From assembly GCA_002440885.1 (NCBI GenBank), contig DJVY01000011.1, forward strand, positions 1-9,274: DNA of 9,274 bases. Reading direction: 5' to 3'. Of this stretch, positions 6,117 through 9,274 are shown in pieces. Source of the stretch: Bacteroidales bacterium UBA6244. Its GTDB lineage: Bacteria; Bacteroidota; Bacteroidia; Bacteroidales; F082. Every line of letters starts with the position of its first letter. Within the stretch, counting starts at the first letter, position 1. The notes beneath the pieces are model-generated. The model made no database searches and was not told the origin of the DNA. It was given only the letters and a program-made list of their open reading frames with translations. The position numbers and the translations under genes are program-made.

Positions 6117-9100
6117 ATGAATCGAATAGTTATCCTGATTTTACTTAGTTTTTCCGCCGTGCTGTTGTTGCGATCACCAGTTCGCGCTCAGGTAACCGAT
6201 TCGCTTTCTGTTGATTCAGAGGTTTTTTTTAACCAAATATCTTCCATCTTATTGGCCACACCATCGAAAGTGTATGAGAAAAAAGCCGAAGAGTTGTTGG
6301 GTCGTTTTTACCAAAGGTGGACAATAGGTCGGTTTTCGAAAACTGAAAAGGATGAAATTCGTTCTTTAATCGAAACCATGCGTGCCAAAAAAATGAGGTC
6401 TTTTCCTTACCTCTACGATTACATTTCCACGTTAACACTGTTGGCCGAGTCAACTCAGCCACCAAAGAGTGTCCTGGCCTGGCATGCTTATGCCGATAGC
6501 CTTTTAACGGAAAAAAGCGCTAACTCATTTGCCGATTTCCTGGCCTTTACCAGCCGATTGCTTGAGACAGACGAGCTGCACGAAAAGCGTTCTTATGTAT
6601 GGTCGGTGCGCCAGGCACGTTTCAGGTTCGATTTGGACACCACTTTTTTACTGCGGTTTGAGCGTTTGAACCTGGTTTGTTCCTCTCGTAAGGATAGTTC
6701 TGTTATTGAAAAAACCGAAGGCGTTTTTGTTTACAATGTTAAACAATGGATTGGAAGTGGCGGTGTGCTTAAGTGGTCGCGATTCGGAGAAAAATCCGGT
6801 GAGGACTTGTATGCCGAAATACCTACCTATTCGATTGACTTGAATGAACCTTCGTTTGCTGTTGACTCTGTTAAACTGTTTTATAAACGCTTTTTTGACC
6901 ATCCTGTCTTAGGAGTTTTACGCGACCGGGTGTTAGCCAGCGCGCCTTCTGATCGATCGGTTTATCCCTCTTTTACAGCTTATGACGAAAACATGGATTT
7001 CCCGCGTATTTACGAAAACATGGATTATCACGGTGGATTGCAAATTGAAGGCAATAGTTTTTATGGCGTGGGCATCAACAACCAGCAGGCTGTCATTACC
7101 ATTACCAAAAACGACACTATTTTTGGAAAGCTTAAATCCGATCGCTTTCGTATAATGGACGATAACGCGATTTCGGCACATGCCACCACCATTTTTTATC
7201 TTGATCAGGATTCCATATATCATCCGGGGTTAAAGGTGAAATACACCAACGATGACAACCAGCTTGTGCTGTACAGTGCTGAAACAAACTCAAACATGAT
7301 TCCTTTCTTCGATTCATATCATCAGCTGGACATCTACGTGCAAGCATTGTTCTGGAATATGAATGAGAATGAGATGCTTTTTAAAAGGATCAGGAGTGTT
7401 AAAGACCGGAATTTGGCCTATTTTGTGTCGAGTAATCACTACTCTGAACGTGATTTTTATGGTCTTCAGGGGATTGACGAACTCCATCCGTTGTATACCA
7501 TTCAGAATTTTTTGCGTGATTATAAAGTCGATGTGATTCAGCTCTATGCATTGGCCGATTACATGAAAAAATCACCGGAACAGATATCCGCTATGCTTAT
7601 CAATCTTTCCAATGAGGGTTTTTTGGTTTACAACACCGAAACGCAAACCGCTTATCCCAAAGACCGACTGAACTATTTTTTGAATGCGAAAACAGGAGAT
7701 ACAGATTATGATGTGATCAGACTGGAGTCGAATGTGAGCATAAAACCAAATGCGGCACTTGATATTACTAGTCTGGGATTGAATGTTTACGGCGTTCCTG
7801 AAGTGTCGATCAGCGATTCTCAGGAAGTATATATTTATCCTTACGACCGGAACATTCAGTTTTTCAAAAACAGAGACTTTAATTTCAATGGCCGTGTGCA
7901 CATGGGTTTGCTCGACTTCTATACCCAAAACAGCACTTTTATTTACGACAGCTTTTTATTGCGGATGAATTATGTCGACTCGCTTTCGTTTATGGTCAAA
8001 TATCAGGACTCTTTGCGTAGAAGCGATTCGCTTATTCACGTAAAAAATGTGATAACCAACCTCAATGGCAGCATCTATATCGATGACCCGCTTAACAAAT
8101 CCGGAAGGAAGCAATTCCCTCAATATCCGATTTTTGTAAGCAACGACGAGAGTTATGTGTATTATAACAGAAGGTCGATTATGGATAGTACCTTGCTGGC
8201 TGACAAATTCTATTATCGTGTTGATCCTTTTGTCTTCGACAGCATAAAAACCTTTTCAACCGATGGTCTGGCCTTTGATGGCACTCTGATTTCATCAGGC
8301 ATTTTCCCCGACATTACAGAGCCGCTGGTGGTGACACCCGATTATTCTCTTGGTTTTACACACAAAACGCCGAACGAAGGGTATTCAATATACCTTGAGA
8401 AAGGGCAGTTCTTTGATACGATATCCCTGAGTAACAAAGGATTCTCAGGCAGAGGCCTGCTGAACTATTTGTCAGCATTAGCTGAATCTGATCAGTTTTT
8501 ATTCTATCCCGATTCGCTTATTGCAACCGCTCAAACTTTCATGGTTGAAAAAAGCCCGACTGAATTCGATTTCCCTATGGTCCAGGGTGATACGGTTGAC
8601 CTCAATTGGCAAATTGATACCAACATCATGACCGCTAACAACCTGAACAAACCTTTTGTGGTTTATGAGAACTCACTCCTTAAAGGGACACTCAGATTAA
8701 ATCCTGCCTTCATGCTTGGTGAAGGTGCTTTTTATTTTGACCGAAGTGAGCTCTTATCGAAGGAAATCAGCTTTAAACACAATAGCCTTTCGGCAGATAC
8801 CTCTGACTTTTATTTGAAGAACAAGGATTACGACACGCTGGTGTTTTATGCCAACCAATACCAATCCAATATCAACTTTGAGACCCAGAGTGGTTTCTTT
8901 AATCATTTGTATAACAATTCATTCGTAGGTTTCCCCTTCAACAAGTATATTTCTACTCTTGACGAAATTGAGTGGCGAATGACCGATGACATCTTGTTTA
9001 TGCAAAGCAATCTGGGCAAAGATTACCAAGGACTGGATACTTTAAACAACCTGGAGGTTATAGATTACAAGCTGATTGGGCCGGAATTTATTAGCACCAA

Positions 9101-9274
9101 ACCAAATCAGGATTCGCTGCGATTCTTAGCCGGACAAGCCACCTACGACCTGAATTCATACATCATTGATGTTGAAAATGTTAAATTGATCAAAGTTGCT
9201 GATGCAGCCATTTTTCCTGGCGACAAACGTGTACGCATATTGCGCGATGCTGCCATGGAGACCTTGACTTCGGC
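6117..9274 (+). CDS. Very large exported protein of unknown function (3' end beyond window)
   Basis: An uninterrupted frame of 1052 codons runs from ATG 6117, 31 nt after prmA, to the window edge with no stop. Residues 1-24 are a signal peptide (MNR, a hydrophobic core IVILILLSFSAVLLL, then SPVRA before Q25); there is no lipobox. Residues 25 to about 185 look helical. From about 195 the protein is beta-rich: GVFVYNVKQWIGSGGVLKW (202-220) followed by YSIDL and GVLRDR, DDNAISAHATTIFYLDQDS (348-366), FNGRVHMGLLDF (590-601) and FDGTLISSGIFPD (720-732). One repeat occurs at least three times (308-362, 769-810, 859-900). A winged-helix-like segment interrupts the beta regions at 471-516. I have seen no enzyme motif. 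Its composition resembles long conserved hypothetical proteins of Bacteroidota; a periplasmic or outer-membrane-associated scaffold is a guess. Codon use and lack of stops support a real, intact gene. Confidence 0.9.
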   Translation, partial: MNRIVILILLSFSAVLLLRSPVRAQVTDSLSVDSEVFFNQISSILLATPSKVYEKKAEELLGRFYQRWTIGRFSKTEKDEIRSLIETMRAKKMRSFPYLYDYISTLTLLAESTQPPKSVLAWHAYADSLLTEKSANSFADFLAFTSRLLETDELHEKRSYVWSVRQARFRFDLDTTFLLRFERLNLVCSSRKDSSVIEKTEGVFVYNVKQWIGSGGVLKWSRFGEKSGEDLYAEIPTYSIDLNEPSFAVDSVKLFYKRFFDHPVLGVLRDRVLASAPSDRSVYPSFTAYDENMDFPRIYENMDYHGGLQIEGNSFYGVGINNQQAVITITKNDTIFGKLKSDRFRIMDDNAISAHATTIFYLDQDSIYHPGLKVKYTNDDNQLVLYSAETNSNMIPFFDSYHQLDIYVQALFWNMNENEMLFKRIRSVKDRNLAYFVSSNHYSERDFYGLQGIDELHPLYTIQNFLRDYKVDVIQLYALADYMKKSPEQISAMLINLSNEGFLVYNTETQTAYPKDRLNYFLNAKTGDTDYDVIRLESNVSIKPNAALDITSLGLNVYGVPEVSISDSQEVYIYPYDRNIQFFKNRDFNFNGRVHMGLLDFYTQNSTFIYDSFLLRMNYVDSLSFMVKYQDSLRRSDSLIHVKNVITNLNGSIYIDDPLNKSGRKQFPQYPIFVSNDESYVYYNRRSIMDSTLLADKFYYRVDPFVFDSIKTFSTDGLAFDGTLISSGIFPDITEPLVVTPDYSLGFTHKTPNEGYSIYLEKGQFFDTISLSNKGFSGRGLLNYLSALAESDQFLFYPDSLIATAQTFMVEKSPTEFDFPMVQGDTVDLNWQIDTNIMTANNLNKPFVVYENSLLKGTLRLNPAFMLGEGAFYFDRSELLSKEISFKHNSLSADTSDFYLKNKDYDTLVFYANQYQSNINFETQSGFFNHLYNNSFVGFPFNKYISTLDEIEWRMTDDILFMQSNLGKDYQGLDTLNNLEVIDYKLIGPEFISTKPNQDSLRFLAGQATYDLNSYIIDVENVKLIKVADAAIFPGDKRVRILRDAAMETLTS
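7038..7202 (+). repeat. Internal protein repeat, copy 1 (residues 308-362)
   Basis: This copy shows LQIEGNSFYGVG, then after a longer insert FRIMDDNAISAHATTIFYL. It has the same order of residues as copies 2 and 3 (alternating L/I, then GxG, then FxI/F and S/N-x-x-A-x-A/T-x-x-F-x-L), with about 11 extra residues in the middle and 2 near the end. It is a diverged copy seen at the protein level only. Confidence 0.6.
7527..7664 (+). other. Winged-helix-like segment within the large exported protein (residues 471-516)
   Basis: Residues 474-483 (IQLYALADYM) could form a first helix, SPEQISAMLINLSNEG (486-501) a turn plus second helix, and FLVYNTETQTAYP (502-514) a beta hairpin. This is the pattern of a winged helix, as in MarR- or Lrp-type regulators, where the wing follows EGFL or EGLI. 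Finding it inside a secreted protein suggests a structural or protein-binding use rather than DNA binding. The call comes from pattern reading only. Confidence 0.5.
8421..8546 (+). repeat. Internal protein repeat, copy 2 (residues 769-810)
   Basis: ISLSNKGFSGRG is followed by SDQFLFYPDSLIATAQTFMV. It aligns without gaps to copy 3 over 42 residues at an offset of 90: G778/G868, G780/G870, S791/S881, F796/F886, S800/S890, L801/L891, A803/A893 and F808/F898 all match. Confidence 0.7.
8691..8816 (+). repeat. Internal protein repeat, copy 3 (residues 859-900)
   Basis: LRLNPAFMLGEG is followed by SKEISFKHNSLSADTSDFYL. It is the ungapped partner of copy 2, and its end (SADTSDFYL) also resembles copy 1 (SAHATTIFYL). 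The alternating hydrophobic pattern suggests stacked beta strands. Confidence 0.7.

Noticed and set aside
7572..7928. Minus-strand open frame of 118 codons inside the large exported protein gene
   Set aside because: It overlaps a continuous coding frame with clear protein patterns on the plus strand and shows no motif of its own.

Overview
The window looks like chromosomal DNA of a member of the Bacteroidota. Three intergenic regions carry a perfect TAnnTTTG -7 promoter box, start codons lack Shine-Dalgarno sequences, and the lipoprotein and very long exported protein are of kinds common in that phylum. I cannot go below phylum. An oxygen-dependent acyl-ACP desaturase suggests at least some aerobic or microaerobic life. 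There are no tRNA, rRNA, IS, CRISPR or phage genes.

Left part (1-2883), all on the minus strand. Read in the direction of transcription it holds an MFS transporter of unknown substrate (2883-1627), a soluble ferritin-like acyl-ACP desaturase (1433-456), and the nickel-responsive regulator NikR, cut by the window edge (325-1). The gaps between these genes (193 and 130 bp) contain hairpins and promoter-like elements, so they are probably separate transcription units. The nikR upstream region carries an imperfect inverted repeat GTGTTAC-N14-GTAATAC. It directly abuts the start codon, lies just downstream of a perfect -7 box, and looks like an autoregulatory NikR operator.

Divergent region (2884-3015): 132 bp with one perfect -7 box facing each way, for the MFS gene and for the rightward cluster.

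Right part (3016-9274), all on the plus strand. It holds a lipoprotein with two PKD-like domains and a C-terminal formylglycine-generating-enzyme-like domain, tpiA (triosephosphate isomerase), prmA (ribosomal protein L11 methyltransferase, GTG start), and a very long open frame that begins at 6117 and is still open at the window end (more than 1052 codons). Gaps of 44, 8 and 31 nt suggest a single operon mixing housekeeping and envelope genes.

The long frame is the least explained part. It encodes an exported protein with a signal peptide and a helical N-terminal region. It also has beta-rich modules with a clear internal repeat and a short winged-helix-like segment, which is unusual in a secreted protein. 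No function can be assigned from sequence alone.
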